The notes: generated from the sequence alone by a model not told the origin. 64,000 nt of DNA from Macrobrachium rosenbergii (GCF_040412425.1 NC_089744.1:42809599-42873598); one strand, 5' to 3'. Shown: positions 1 through 22,853, counted from the first letter of the stretch. Numbers and translations: made by a program.

Positions 1-2080
1 AAAATATCAGTGACAAAACTTTACTGGTTTGCTTTCCAACTTCATGCACATATTCAGTAGGCTGTGGTGCTATCAGCACACAGCTTCCATGGTACACAGT
101 ATTTTATACTCTGTAAAGTACAGTACCACAGTTCAGAGAATAAACTGTGGGATTGAGGGCAAGTCAGTGTGTAAATTTCCCCTTAACCTACACCTTTCCT
201 CCCCACCATCTCCTCATTAATAGGCCAGTTATCACCTAACATTCTCAATGAGCCAGTCAGCGTATATGCAGTGCTCATCAAGTTTGCCTAATTAAAAGTT
301 TTTTTCTCCCATCCAGGACATTCTGCCTTCCCTCCATATAATTAGCCTTCACTCTTCATGCTTAACTTCCTCTTGCAGCTGATCCTTTGATGCTGCCGTC
401 TTTGATAGACTTCATGTGCACTGCTGATGATGATTTTTATGTTCAGTTCATGAAGCTGTCATCTGTAGTACTTCAAAGCCAGTTCCTCACTGTATTCAAC
501 TCCTCCATGAGTTGATTACAGCTTTGTAATATGCCTTTCTACCCATGGTCTCACTGCCAGAGTCAGTCTCTTCCTGCCTCTATGTCAACCTTTGAAACTT
601 TTGCTCCTTTTTGTGAGACCCCTTCTGCTTGGCTTCTGCTGCATACAAACCTGGTCCTTATTACTGGATTGGCTCCTGTGTACTCTGTGCACTTTCTCTT
701 TCATCTGTTCTGTGTACTCAAGTATTATCATGTAATCTTCTCCTTCCAAGTACTCACCTGCATTCAGCCATTCCCGCTGACATGTCTAACCCTGTATTCT
801 TGCCCTTTGCTCTCCCACTTGCTCCTGTGAGTCCTCCCACTGCCATGTATCCAGCTGCATGACACATGCCACAACTTGGGGTCCTTGCACTTCGTTCCCA
901 ACCTTGTACATCTTCCAAGCTGCATCTGTCTTTGTTCCAGTACATTTAACTTCAGTGTTCCTGCATGGAGGGATATCTATAGTTGTTCAGTCTCCACAAC
1001 TAGTAAGTCTCCTCTTCATTTAAAAATTGTTACCCTGCCAACTTGTAGACCCTCCTTGCCAAGAGTATACTCAGGCTGCACTGAGGAACTTATATCTCCT
1101 GAGCTCACTCATTACCATTCAAGTTCATTAGGATTTTAGTTGTGGTTCTGTTAGATCCCCCTAAGCATGAGTATGATTCATGTCACTATTCTTCAACTAA
1201 AGGAGCCTCATCTTACTCAAGTCACTCCACAAGCTCTCTCGTCATCCATCAAGCCCCTCTCACCCTAACAGTACCTGCACTTCTGCCATCAAAATCATAA
1301 AATATATTAAAAAATCTGTATTCTTTGAGGCAGGAGTGGATTTCATTAGCTGATGCAGATATTTCTTGTAATGACCTTTTGCTGCCTGAATCAGTACTCA
1401 GAGTTTGGGCCTTTTGCTTCTCTCTGCCTATTAAATACACTTTTGCTAAATTTTATTTTTGTGATGTTCATAACTCTCTTGACGTTAATTTCCTGGGATC
1501 TATTGTCGTGCCTAACTATGCATTTTCATTGTGGGAAGGTCTGGGCCATTCATTCTCCTCATAAGGAGTTCTTGGTACACACACACACACACACACACAC
1601 ACATCCTGGATATCAGCCTTTATGCCTCTTGAGCTTAGTGAGTTTGCTTTCATGGACTGTATCCTCATTTGTAAAGTCATTACTTTTGGAAGTATTTATT
1701 ATTTCAAGGTTAATTGCGGGCTAAATCTTTTACATTGTGGGAATTGGACTTCTTGCAGCCAAGTCTTGCTCTGAAAGGGCTCCTCCCTCTTGAATTGCAG
1801 TACAATAAAGCATGTTTTTGGTTAAACCCATGAATGTAATTTCCGTTGCCCCTCAGTCTTCAGATGAAGGATAGTACAGATGAGTGAAGTAGCATTTCCT
1901 TACTGCTGTTGGAATCGGCCATCATTGGGGTTTCGTCTTTCTAATGTGTCATGAAGTTATTGTGTCTCGGTACATGTCCTATAGAATGAGGCTGTGTATG
2001 ATCAATAATTTTGTATAGAGTTATATATTTTATTTATTATTTTATGCAAAATAAACCTCACTTTTTTTTTTACTTGACAG
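1..2080 (+). other. Intron upstream of first visible BAG6 exon
   Basis: No coding stretch with good splice borders was found here. The sequence is AT/pyrimidine-rich and carries an AC dinucleotide run at 1577-1602. The exon at 2081 starts after a polypyrimidine tract and CAG acceptor with two codon bases pending, so the preceding exon must end in phase 1 and is probably left of the window. Small open frames in this stretch look random. Confidence 0.5.
1577..1602. repeat. (AC)n microsatellite
   Basis: Thirteen perfect AC units in the upstream BAG6 intron. Confidence 0.95.
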
Positions 2081-11468
<9,388 letters not shown>

Positions 11469-12335
11469 AGGGTTGAAGCCATTGGTTGTTTAAAATGTCA
11501 AGACTATTTTCATTATCTGCTTGGTGTGAAAGGGAAAAGTAGAAGCAGTTAGATGCTTGGGTCTACATGTCATTGTTTTGTCCCAATTGCCTGACGTGAT
11601 AGTGGACTTCAAACTGTGATTCTGTTACCAAGACTGAGTTTTTAAGAAAACTGCAAGTATTGTACAGATAGTTAACCACTCTCTGATGAGGGTGCTTGTT
11701 GCTGTTAGTCTCAGTTGCTTGTCATCTCAAAGTGAATTACTGTATTTTTTGTCTGCTTGCAGTAGTGGAGACTGGAATAGCTATGATACCTTTCGATAGT
11801 ATTATGTTTATAGAATTATTAAAAAAATATTTATAGATGGAAATCAAACCATCCTGGTGCTTAATGAAAAAAAAAAAGAATCATGGACACTTGGTAGTGC
11901 CACTGAAACTACCTGCTCCGTGGTAGGCCAGTGACTCGTAACATAACTGCTCTGATTCTCAGAACTTGCACATGCATAAGTTTGCAAAGAAATATTTTGT
12001 GAAGGAGGCCAGGCTATGCAGTTGCCATGTAGTCAGTAATGGAAGGAAAAAAGCTGTTAATCCAGCATGTATGAAAGTGATGTATTTACTATTAGTTAAA
12101 AGTATTAACTAAATATTGATTTTATGTCCTAGAGGCATTAGAATACTTAAAATTTGAGCATTTTCTTTTGCCTGTTATTTATCATTATGTATAAAAGGAA
12201 TTTAAGGACAAAATACTTTTTGTATGTTCCAGAAGTTCCTTGTTGAAAGAAATATTGTCAATATTACTGTTATTACTTTGGAATGTATTCTGATGGTGTG
12301 CTGGCACAATATTGTATTCATATAATAAAGGACTA
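11469..12335 (+). other. BAG6 3' untranslated region
   Basis: The sequence after the TAA stop is AT-rich, with no open frame and no splice signal of note. It ends shortly after a canonical AATAAA signal. An A-run near 11867-11878 is internal and lacks an upstream hexamer, so the later site is preferred. Confidence 0.65.
12324..12329 (+). terminator. Polyadenylation signal AATAAA of BAG6
   Basis: A canonical AATAAA hexamer lies 856 bases after the BAG6 stop and is followed by a T/G-containing stretch suitable for cleavage and polyadenylation. The next feature, the Tigger composite, begins only about 150 bases further on. Confidence 0.6.
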
Positions 12336-12878
12336 AACATAAAATGTAGTTTTGATTACTTATTTAACTCTCCCCACAAGTCCTTTGGACACCTTTAGAC
12401 CTGTAGTAGTAGTTCAGTAAGTTGTGTGATTACCAGGTCCCTAGCAGGTATCCCATGCCTCATTAGAATGCTTTGGCTCTACATTTGACTCCCTATATTC
12501 GTGGGGGATGCGTACCAAAACACCCCGCGAATAGTTAAAATCTGTGAATACTTAAAACCCACCTGTAAGAATGCTTATACCTGCTTATCTTGAAAGTTCA
12601 AACACCAAATGTATACTTTAAACTATCATCCCACATCAAATATACCATGAACTATTATCCTATTACTGTATTAATCTTAGAAATTATATTATCATTTCAG
12701 TCATCTTAAGCATTTTGCCCTTAAAAATATACGTACTGCATGGCTTAGAGCTACATGTGAAAATAATCCAGTCCCCCCTATGTATTCAGGCACATACACC
12801 ATCTTTCATACAGTTACTATTCAAGCTGTCCCATTTTCTTTTACAGGGGGGAAACATTGGTATGTACATAATTCACAA

Positions 12879-12900
12879 GAGAGAGAGAGAGAGAGAGAGA
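12879..12900. repeat. (GA)n microsatellite
   Basis: About eleven GA units inside the left arm of the Tigger composite. Confidence 0.9.
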
Positions 12901-13071
12901 CAGAAATACATATGCACATTAAAGAAATTTAATACTACATACATATTACAATTACGTAAATCATAAGGATACTCACCAGTGATGAATGTTGATTAAAGTT
13001 GGCGATGATGAATTGGCTGTGCAGTCCGATGAATGATGATGAAGATATAACTACACAGCCAAGCAGAGGAG

Positions 13072-13269
13072 TTACATCTCCTCTGAGGGTGCCTCTTCCC
13101 TTTCTTCAGGAGGTGCTTCATCAGGGGTTTTGGGAGGCACCACTTCAGGCGCTTGGGGAGGCATTACTTCAGGCAATTGGGGAGACTCTTCTCCAGGTGC
13201 TTGGAGAGGCACTTCTTCAGGGGTTTGGGAAGGCTTTGGAGGGTACTTCTTTGTACATTTAATGAGCAT
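13072..13269 (-). other. Proline-rich degenerate repeat tail of the Tigger half
   Basis: A minus-strand open frame made of 8-residue units of the form P-P-x-A/T-P-E-x-V/A, about seven in a row. The same tail, shortened to about three units and ending E-G-A-P-S-E, appears on the + strand at 16208-16280. It lies beyond the transposase stop, so it may be a separate exon or only a repeated subterminal stretch. Confidence 0.5.
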
Positions 13270-13414
13270 AGTGATAAGCAGCTGCTGTCGCTACTTCTTC
13301 ATGCTGATGTGATGAGGGCTTGATTATAGGGCACTAGTGCTGCATCAAGGGCATTTGAAAACTTTTGAGTGTTCTATATAAGGATCCCATAATGAAGCCG
13401 CATCCTGCACCTCC

Positions 13415-15006
13415 TTAATCATCCTCTTTTAAGTTGGGACAGACATTCCAAAGACAGGCCCTCTTCCTCCTCCTTGTCTCCTGAACCAGGCATGTCTTTA
13501 CCTCGCTGGCAGACTTCATCAGCTCTTCCAAATGCTGGTCCATCAGGGGGTCAGAGTGGGCGTAAATGAGGGTGCTGACTTCATCTGGGGTGATGTCCTC
13601 GAAGCCTTCTCTACCAAGAATCCTCACCAACTGGACCACCTTATCAATGGCTGAATGTTGAATTTCTTCAGGAGGGAACCCCTCATAATTGTGAACACAC
13701 TCCGGCCACAACTTCTTACAGCAGGCATTGAGGATCTCCATCTTCATGTCATTCAACGATCGATCGATGACGGACAGACACAATAGTGATTTTACGTCAA
13801 TCCTCCAGCGTAAATTCACGGTCAGTGTCCGTTGCATTCACTAGGTGCTCGAGGGAGTTCCAGGAGTAGAGTAGAGAGAGGTGGTGTTGGCAGGGAGGAA
13901 CTTGAGCTGGACTCCCTGGAAATAAAGATCGAGAGGGTGGCCACCAGCATTATCCATAATCAGCAACACCTTGAACTCCATGCCCAAATCGTTGAAGTAT
14001 TGCCAAACTTGAGGGATGAAGCTCTGAATGAACCAGTTAGATATAAGGACACTGGTGATTCAGGCCTTGGGATTGTGCATCCAAAACACAGGCAGCAACA
14101 CCTTGTTCTTATTCCTGAGGGCCCTGGGGTTTGCAGCCTCGTAAATAAGGCCTGGTTTCAGCATAAAGTCAGCCACAGTCCCACACATCATGAGGGTAAC
14201 CTTATCCTTCTGGGCCTTTGATCCAGAGGCTTTGGCTTCGTCCTTCATGAGGTACGTCTGTGATGGCATCTTCCAGAACAGGACAGTCTCATCCATATTG
14301 AACACCTGTTCTGGATGGTAGCCCTTCTTTATAATTTTCTTGAAGGTCTCCAGATATTTCGCGGCTGCTTCCGTATCTGCAGATGCTGCTTCCACAGGCA
14401 GAGAAACATTCTTGAGTTGGAACCCCTCTGAAAGTAGTGGAACCACCCCTTGCTGGCCTGAAAACCTCGAGGAGCTGATGATGGTCTTGCTTGTGGCTCT
14501 TCCTCCTCCTCTTCCTCTTTTTCTGGCGTGGGTTCACAGAAGCCTAAGAATTCTAATTCCCTTGTATCATCGCCTTCCTGTGCCTGTACATCGCCACCTT
14601 CTTGTGCTTGTACGTTGCTGCCTTCCATAACGGCTGAATACTGCTGGTATAATTGTCGCACTTTTTCGCGAATGATGTTAGAGTTGAGGGGATGTTCTTC
14701 TTACGGAAGTCCATTATCCAAAACGCCAGTGCAGATTCCTTCTTAATGATTGTCTTGTCACGCACTGTCAAAACTCTTTTTGCACTAACGGAGAAGCTCA
14801 TGCTTACAGCCTGCATATCTCCACCTCTTTCTTCTTAATGTACTCAGGGTACTTTCATTCAGGTAAAATATCTGCTACTGCGGCATAACTTTTTCTTTCT
14901 TTCAATACATCCAGAAGTTTTACCTTCTCATCGAGCTTCATGACCGCCTTCTTTCGTTTAGGCTCTTTGCCAGAAACCTTAGAAGGAACAGGACATTTAG
15001 GAGGCA
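13415..15006 (-). pseudogene. Tigger transposase (DDE_1 superfamily), broken
   Basis: Reads right to left. The N-terminus (M-P-P-K-C-P-V-P-S-K) and a DNA-binding helix-turn-helix region are at 15006-14850, then a stop breaks the frame. The catalytic core has V-F-N-M-D-E-T-V-L-F-W-K (first Asp near 14292) and K-V-L-L-I-M-D-N-A-G-G-H-P (second Asp near 13953). The usual third-Asp block after the N-T-T-S-L motif is replaced and runs into stops near 13840. A C-terminal piece (K-K-L-W-P-E-C-V-H) reads to 13415. Frames differ between pieces, so no active transposase is made from this copy. Homology to TIGD/pogo proteins is clear from the motifs. Confidence 0.8.
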
Positions 15007-15789
15007 TCTTATGACAATGAAAAGAGATACACAAAGATTAAAAACGACACACAAAGATTCGCGATACACCCAATCAGAAGATGCTACGTACTACGCAATG
15101 AACTGGCCGAGATGATGCGGGCTCCCACATTCCCATTTCCGCGATTATTAAGTCTTGTGGGTCCAGCCCCTCAACACCTAGTGTACAGCCAATGAGCACC
15201 AAGGAAAATGAATGGCTCTCCTGGATTGGCCGCTTTGCAGACGACAGCCAATAACATGTCGAGTTTCATTGCGCCTGGGTATAATTGGAATCCTAACATG
15301 CATTTTCCTTCTCGAGATTTCTCTGTGGATTGCTGTCTTGGGTAAAATATTTTGTAAGAAAATAAATACATGTTATTGAAATTTTGCTGTGTTTACATTA
15401 ATATATTACAGTACTGTAGTGTATGAAAATTAGTAAATCTTTTTTATCATGAAAAATGTATATACGTACAGTAATCATGAAAATATACTGTATAGTAAAA
15501 TGAAAATACTCGGCACCAGACATATCCCAGTACACAAGTCCCTTCGTATTTTAGATATGCTCTATGAAACACTTTATTTCAAAATCATCTCACAACACAA
15601 CAAAATACTATCTATAAAATATCCAGTATGCACAGAATATCAATGTTGTTATGCGTTATACTGTACCCTGTATGTACGTGTGTACACTGTAGCACAAATG
15701 ACCCAGCATCTCAGTTCACTGCGTATGCCTCTAGAGGTCGTGTACATATGTACCAGTGTGGATTGCGTAACATTTTGAATTGTGCCCTA

Positions 15790-16280
15790 AGATGCCTCCT
15801 AAGTGCCCTGCTTCTAAGACTCTTGGCAAAGAGCCAAGTGCCAGAGGAAGATACAGGTAATGACCAATGAGGATTGTTATGTTTAACAGAAGGCAAAAAT
15901 CATGAAATAGCAGCCTGTTATGGCATGACATTGTGCCATCGCCTTCATCGAGAAAGAATATGAAGAGGGTAGAATGCTTGGGGAGGCCCTTGCTGAAGAA
16001 GGACTTGCCACCTTCGTTCATGGACTCTGCATCCCACCAACGGACCAGGATTTTGTACAAAATTATTAAGAAAGTCGTGCAGTTGCAGACAATGATAGAG
16101 GCATGGGATAATTTTGAGGGAAGATCCACAAATTTTTCCAATGGCCTTCATGAACTGATGCAGCCCTATCGTAACACCTTTGTGGACATGTTCAATTACC
16201 TCAACAAGGTGGTGCCTCCTGAAACCCCTGACGAAGCACCACCTGAAGAAGGGGAAGGGGCACCCTCAGAGGGGATGTAA
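15790..16280 (+). pseudogene. Second Tigger half, + strand, internally deleted
   Basis: Begins with ATGCCTCCTAAGTGCCCTGC (M-P-P-K-C-P), as in the minus-strand copy, and continues K-T-L-G-K-E-P before the frame breaks. A later open stretch (15933-16280) ends in the proline/glutamate tail shared with 13072-13269. No DDE core was recognised, so the catalytic centre is deleted or replaced. Confidence 0.55.
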
Positions 16281-17436
16281 CTCCTCTACTTTGCTGTGCA
16301 GTCATATCTTCATCGTCATTCATTGGACTGCACAGCTAATTCATCATCATCATCTATAATCAACATTCATCACTAGTGAGCACCCATATGATTTAATATT
16401 ATTATGTATATGTATTATTGTTACAGGTACCCAGTGTATATTATGTATTATTATTATTTAATCTTATTATTTAATAATTACTGTACTATTATTATTTAAC
16501 CTTATTACTATTATGTAGTGTAGTATTATTATTTCTCTACATTATTATTTAATGTTATTACAGTAAATAATATGAAAATGCAGAATATTGCTCTATTAAA
16601 AAACAAAAAAATCCACAAAAAGCGAGTTTCTTGTGAACAATTTATAGATAGGTTCCATAGAAAAATTCTGTGAATCACTGAGTCCATGAATTTTGAGTCT
16701 GTGAATAGCTGGGGTTAACTGTATTACAATGTTCAATTTCACATGCAAGAGTGGAATGTGTCCCTGTAATCCTCCCTCCCTTACAACCTGAGAGCATTTG
16801 TGCCAGAGTACACACTCCAACCGAATGAGTACAGTAAGTGCACTACGAGCTCATGTTCTACCAGTATATAAAATATGAATCCATCTCCTCTATAACAAGG
16901 GGAAGAGGGATGTGATAGACTTCTCTCGAACTAATTGTGTTAAAGGAGGACTGCTGACCAGCAGGCCATTCTCTTTTGGGATGGGGATTCTCTGAGATTT
17001 ATTCCAAGATACGGAGTTGGGTCATACTGCATGTTGCTGCCCTGCCTCATGGAGCAGTGCCTGAGGTGGCCCATTTGTGGCAGGAGCCATAAACAAAAAC
17101 AACAATACATTATAAAAAAACCTTGCTTAATAATAGCTTTCCGCCAAAAAAAAAATTACCAATTAGGCATAGCTATCAGTGAGACTCGAATTATATGAGG
17201 CCCAAGCAGCCAGAAGATGAAATTTCACCATCCCCCTGTTCATTAGAATATACTGTATAAGGAAAGAGAAGTAAGCAAAATACAAAGAAGTGTTGCAAAA
17301 ACAAAACTTCAACCTTATATAACCAGAGATGATGACCTGAATCTTAAATCCAATACTGAAAAATGAGGTCATTCAACATCAACAACGTTAATCAGTGAAG
17401 AAAATTACTTTAAAATAGATACAGAAGTTGGTACAA

Positions 17437-17998
17437 AAGTGCACCTCACTTGTTGAATTGTAGGTATTACTTAAGGTTCTTTGTAGTGCCCCTTCAGCTC
17501 CTAACTGCAACCCCTTTCATTCCTTTTACTGTACCTCTGTCATATATGGTACACTGTAGGTAATATTTAAGGTTCTTTGCAGTGTTCCTTCGGCCCTTAG
17601 CTGCAACTCCTTTCATTCCTTTTACTGTACCTTTGTTCATACTCTTTCTTCTGTCTGACTTTCCACCTTCTTCTAACACCTGATTCGTTGTGCAACTGCA
17701 AGGTTTTCCTCCTATTACATCTTTCAAACCTTTTTACTGTCAGTATCCATTTCAGCGGCGAATGACTTCCTAGATCCCAGAGCTTGGCCTTTTATCTATA
17801 TTCTATATTCAATCTGTCTATCTGTTCATATCTTCCTTACATCTTACTTTCGACCCTCTCCTAATAGTTGATTTGTATTGCAACAGCGACGGTTTCCTCC
17901 TGTTGCATCTATAATAACTTTATTCTCAACTGCGCTTTCAGCGCGGAATAATCTCATAGGTCCCAGCGCTTGGCCTTTGGCCCAAATCTTATATTCTT
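17437..17998. repeat. Dispersed decapod-type repeat, copies 2 and 3 in tandem
   Basis: One copy runs 17437-17810 and a second, lacking the head, runs 17812-17998. Within the first copy the head segment of about 97 bases is duplicated (from about 17460 and again from about 17558). The tails share T-A-G-A/G-T-C-C-C-A-G and C-T-T-G-G-C-C-T-T-T. The sequence resembles 6375-6658. The minus-strand 77-residue open frame here is a translation of the repeat. Confidence 0.68.
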
Positions 17999-18411
17999 AT
18001 TTGTATTCCCTTAGCAAGGAATAAGAAAACCGATTATCACAGTAAGAATACAAAATTTGTTCTTTCAATATTCGAAAAAGAATAGCAAGTAGTTGAGAGC
18101 AGTTCTAGACAGTTCTACCTAGATATTCATTCCCTGTAATTCAGTGGATTGTGAAATAACTCCAGACATGAATACGTTTAGTTGAAGAACAACAATTTAT
18201 AACTGAATACAGTATATTTTGTGTGCATGTCTTCACATTGGGGAATATGATCAACAAAATATAAATTATCAATTAGCCAGTCAGTCTATGAGAACTAACA
18301 ATAAACTTGGAACAGCAAAATGAGATCAAAACAAAACCACTCATGAGAAAATAAGCAAAACTCATTCTGCAATAACATGTTCTGGAAATAATGGCATTAT
18401 ATATACTATAT

Positions 18412-19077
<666 letters not shown>

Positions 19078-19874
19078 AGCCAAGCTTCAATTACAACATG
19101 TGATACACAAAACATAGTGACAATATCACCACACAACACAACCATTATTGTTGCTCAGCGATTTCAGTACAGAGCACTCTGTGGGATTCAAATTGGCCAA
19201 CTGCAGACAATGTTGATTAGCAAGTGTAACAACTAATTGATAATAACTTGTGTAGTTTAAATGAAGATTCTCCACATGCATTTCGTGAACACCCATATCA
19301 CAATGTCATCCTTAGACTTTTAACGTGTGTTGTGTACTGATTATTAGAGAATTTAAGTTGCAAGTTTTTGACGAACTGTTCTAGCAACTTTTATCCAACA
19401 AAACTTTCGGACACCATCAAATACCTCCATCCCACATATGATGTCAATAGTGCAGATGGGGAGAAATATACTTTACTTACCAGAAAAATCCCACCATACA
19501 ATCTTTTAAATTTTTAACATATCAAAACTGCCATTAGATCGTGGCATTTATCAAGGAGAGCCCCACATTGAAGTACGTAATTTTGTCTCTGGTATCTGGT
19601 GAATGATTCACATGACCACAATCCTAGAATGCCGAGCATATACACGTAGGTCAACAATAGCTGTTGAATATGCATTACATGATTATTAAAACTTCAACTA
19701 ATTGCACATTTCATAAATTGCAAAATTTTGCCAGAATTTGTAAGTTTGTTTCATTTTATTAAATTTGTAACAATTTACAATTTTTTGGCTGGTACATATT
19801 TTTATGAACAAATTCGTCAGGCCAGTACTATAAAATTTCAAAATTTCAACTCCAAAAATTAAATTACAGCCCAA

Positions 19875-19923
19875 AATAATAATAATAATAATAATAATAA
19901 TGATAATAATAATAATAATAATA

Positions 19924-19989
<66 letters not shown>
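19875..19989. repeat. (AAT)n trinucleotide array
   Basis: About 38 AAT units with single TGA/TAG-type interruptions near 19901 and 19927. Confidence 0.95.
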
Positions 19990-20599
19990 TGACCCTTACA
20001 ATTTACACTGTTCATAACACCCAGTCAGTCATAACCTGAATGCAAATGAGATTTCAGGGATAAACCTTCTCCCTTGACTGTATTTCCAGTCTTTTCAAGC
20101 TTGACGTTACTTTAAGTATTGATGCGTGGATGAGGCACTTATTCCAGGCCAACTGAAGGAAATACCTTCTTTACAAACTAATTCAGAATATGCTGACACT
20201 GTTGTAAGGTTTTGCTTACTTAGAAGTATGGGCTCCCTCATAAAATCTTTCCTAACCTATTGCGCTTCATGGTAAAAATTTAGATCAGCAGAAATTGTGT
20301 CACTAAAGGAGTACCATTTGTACAATATGCCCAAGTTTCCCATGAATGGGAAAGGGGCTCAGAGCCTTAAAATGCAGGAAAGGCATTTCAGCACTCATGT
20401 ATATTGAGTGTGTCATCACAAAGAAACTTAAAGGGCAAACCTAGGGGCATATAATGTCCAAGAACTAAATATCTATATGTTAATCAGTTTTAGTTTATAA
20501 TTTTCTTAAATTACTTATTCCTCTGTGCCCATACTTTTTTTTAAGAATATCCTGAAGTTTTCACATTTTTTAATACATGGAACATTACACTGGATAGTA

Positions 20600-21795
20600 T
20601 AGGTGACATACATTCGAGGTTTTTCTAGTATCTTTTTTGCATATTGCTCTGCGAATCTGTTTGGGCAAGCATCTTTATGTATTTCTACTTTCGATAGTAT
20701 GTATCTGTACTATATTGACTTGGATATCTGCCATGCGGTCAAGTATCTTGGTAGTTTTATTTCTCACTGGCTGTGTATGCAAAAGGTAGCATTTTATTTC
20801 ATCACTCTTCATGATCACAGCTTGGTTCCTACTTCTCATCTCCCACTCCACAAAGACAGTCGTGGGCACTTTACACTGCTCGAGCTAGGTAGCCTACACA
20901 ACTTTATAACTCAAAAAAATATTTTCTAGTTTTCACTTAAGTATATTACCTTTTCTTTTATCTGACATTGATTTCACTTGTTCAATATTTGTTTCACTTA
21001 CAAGATTTTTATTTTAATGCGACTTTTAATAGATATTCTATCTTTTGGAATGTCTGTAATTTGAATGTTTGCATAATTTTGCATACATTCAAAGACAATG
21101 TGGTCTGGGTTCTCTTATCTGGGCTCTTCCGGACTTAAGCAAGCATATTTGATTTCATCATTTTTCTTAGGACGGACTTCAATTTGATTAAGGACTGAGT
21201 TATCAGGTATGTCATCATTTGCATGGTTTGCTTTTTGTTTATGTTAACTGGCTCTTTTCTACTTTCTCAGTTTTCCCGATGTTCTGCTTTCAGTTTTTGC
21301 AATTACATTTTCAATGAAAGTTTTTAAACCTGTGACACTTCATTGGTTGTATACTGACCTTTTGCTGTCAGCAGTTTCACCTATCCTTCTAATCTCTCTT
21401 TGTAGGATTTGCACTCTTCTCTCAATATTTTTAGTTCATCCTCCAATATTTGTGTTATCGTTTTAATTTGTGTATTTTTTATGTTATCTACAACTATATT
21501 TTGCAAGTTTTGGTTGATCTTGAATTTTTCTTCAATCTGCCTCTGTATTACACTAAGTCCTCCTGACTTCTTACAGCAAGTTTATCTTGTCTCCTCTGTA
21601 CATTCTAAACATATACCTAGATTTGGGTTTAGATTTTTACCTTCACTTTTTTCGCTTACCAGTCTGTATTTCACCTCCTCAGAGCATATTCTACTGTATA
21701 GATAATATAGCCCGTTCACCTTTTCAGTTATTTTAATTGATTTCATAGCAGTCTTTATTTGAGTCTCATTCAGAGCTGTTTTCCTTTAGGCGTTG
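20600..21795 (-). pseudogene. Decayed ORF1-like protein of a retroelement (tentative)
   Basis: The minus strand shows several open stretches separated by single stops. From right to left: a segment ending at a C-L-E-C-T-E-E-T motif (near 21607); a Lys/Glu/Ile-rich coiled-coil-like stretch of about 60 residues (21565-21385); a segment with I-K-Y-A-C-L-S-P-E-E-P and a D-H-I-V-F-E-C motif (21180-21080); and a final 64-residue stretch (20869-20675). Cysteine pairs followed by coiled coil suit an ORF1 or gag-like nucleic-acid-binding protein, but no family was recognised with certainty. No reverse transcriptase adjoins it. Confidence 0.38.
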
Positions 21796-21931
21796 CATGC
21801 GAAACCACTTCTTGTTATATTTTCCACTGTCGTCTCCTGATATATTCTTTTCGATAGAGGTGGCCAATAACTCATCATACCCCAACTCCCCACTGCTGCT
21901 ACGTTTTCCAGATCAGTTTCATTGTGATTAT

Positions 21932-21933
<2 letters not shown>

Positions 21934-21997
<64 letters not shown>
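21934..21997. repeat. (CT)n microsatellite
   Basis: About 32 CT units. The Arg-Glu open frame on the minus strand and the Ser-Leu frame on the plus strand are repeat translations. Confidence 0.97.
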
Positions 21998-21999
<2 letters not shown>

Positions 22000-22339
22000 G
22001 AATTCTTCTTGCTCACTTTTACAATTTTTGACCAATAGCTCAGGAGTTTCACATCGACAAGGAGCACTTTTTCAACTTCATCAATTCACATCCAGACTCT
22101 CAGCACATCGCTTAGGGTTAAGGGGCAAAAATGACCAAAGGAAAGACCAACAACAGAGTATTTAATGAGAATTATGAACCACTTGTAGCTTGAAGCATGC
22201 ATATGACCTCTTCAAGAAACAAGGTCGTGGCATCATAAGGTCGGTAAGTTGTATGATATTAAAAACTGAGAATTTGATACGGTGACATGGTACCCCGTTA
22301 ATTCACAAACCGTTTTGCTACCGTGCTACATGTTCATTG

Positions 22340-22610
22340 TAGTCCATTTGCCACTCTTATGATTTCCATTGGGGACCTATGAATCTTTTATAGTACAAGG
22401 TATTATGGTATATATCTAATATCCTGGTTTTTCTGAAGTATTTTAACTGGGTTGTCCTCTTGACAACTTTGGGCAAATCCTGAAATATGCAAATCTTGGT
22501 CGCCATTATATAAAATTCAATTTTTTTCAATGTCTCTGTAAATTTGCAAGATAATATGTCATATGGGATGTCTATACCCATGTTTTCATGGTCAAGGCTT
22601 AATATGTCAC
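22340..22610 (+). repeat. Left inverted terminal repeat of the SGCDT unit
   Basis: Matches the reverse complement of 32235-32489. Shared blocks include TAGTCCATTTGCC, ATAGTACAAGG, GGTTGTCCTC, TGACAACTTTGGG, CGCCATTA and GTCTATACC followed by ATGTTTT and GGTCAAGG, in the same order and with small gaps between them. Confidence 0.72.
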
Positions 22611-22853
22611 AAAAACAGCCATAACATGTGCAGTTTTATTTGTACAGACATTATGACAATAAAGTTATAAAAATCTTACAACAATACATGAAATTCGACA
22701 TATTTATTATTGCAAACTGTTCTTACAAAAACTTACGCTTTTGGGTGTATTTTTAACTGCCAAGATACACAGCTTCTTGCTTCATGTACATATACGTGCT
22801 CCTAATAATAATAGAAAAATTATGTGTTTAGCTGTGTAAAGGGAAAATACAAG

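Larger units (their letters stand above)
12482..16721. mobile_element. Tigger/pogo-family composite with two opposed halves
   Basis: The left end (C-A-T-T-T-G-A-C-T-C-C-C-T-A-T-A-T-T-C-G) and the inverted right end (C-A-G-T-T-A-A-C-C-C-C-A-G-C-T-A-T-T-C) resemble Tigger termini, and TA lies just outside both. The left half carries a broken transposase on the minus strand. The right half, on the + strand, starts with a similar M-P-P-K-C-P terminus and ends with the same proline/glutamate tail. The segments 12965-13270 and 16195-16385 are inverted copies of each other. The unit could be one foldback-type insertion or one Tigger inserted next to another. Confidence 0.72.

Noticed and set aside
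378..440. Possible extra BAG6 exon after a T-rich tract and TTGCAG
   Set aside because: The acceptor looks good, but the following sequence has early stops in the phases that could join the exon at 2081, and no BAG6-like residues.
15171..15371. 66-residue minus-strand open frame upstream of the Tigger transposase
   Set aside because: It lies in the untranslated leader of the Tigger half and has no recognised domain.
17494..17727. 77-residue minus-strand protein with repeated G-T-V-K-G-M-K-G-V-A
   Set aside because: It arises from the duplicated head of the dispersed repeat and is not a gene.
19698..20015. Poly-Ile protein on the minus strand
   Set aside because: It is a translation of the AAT array.
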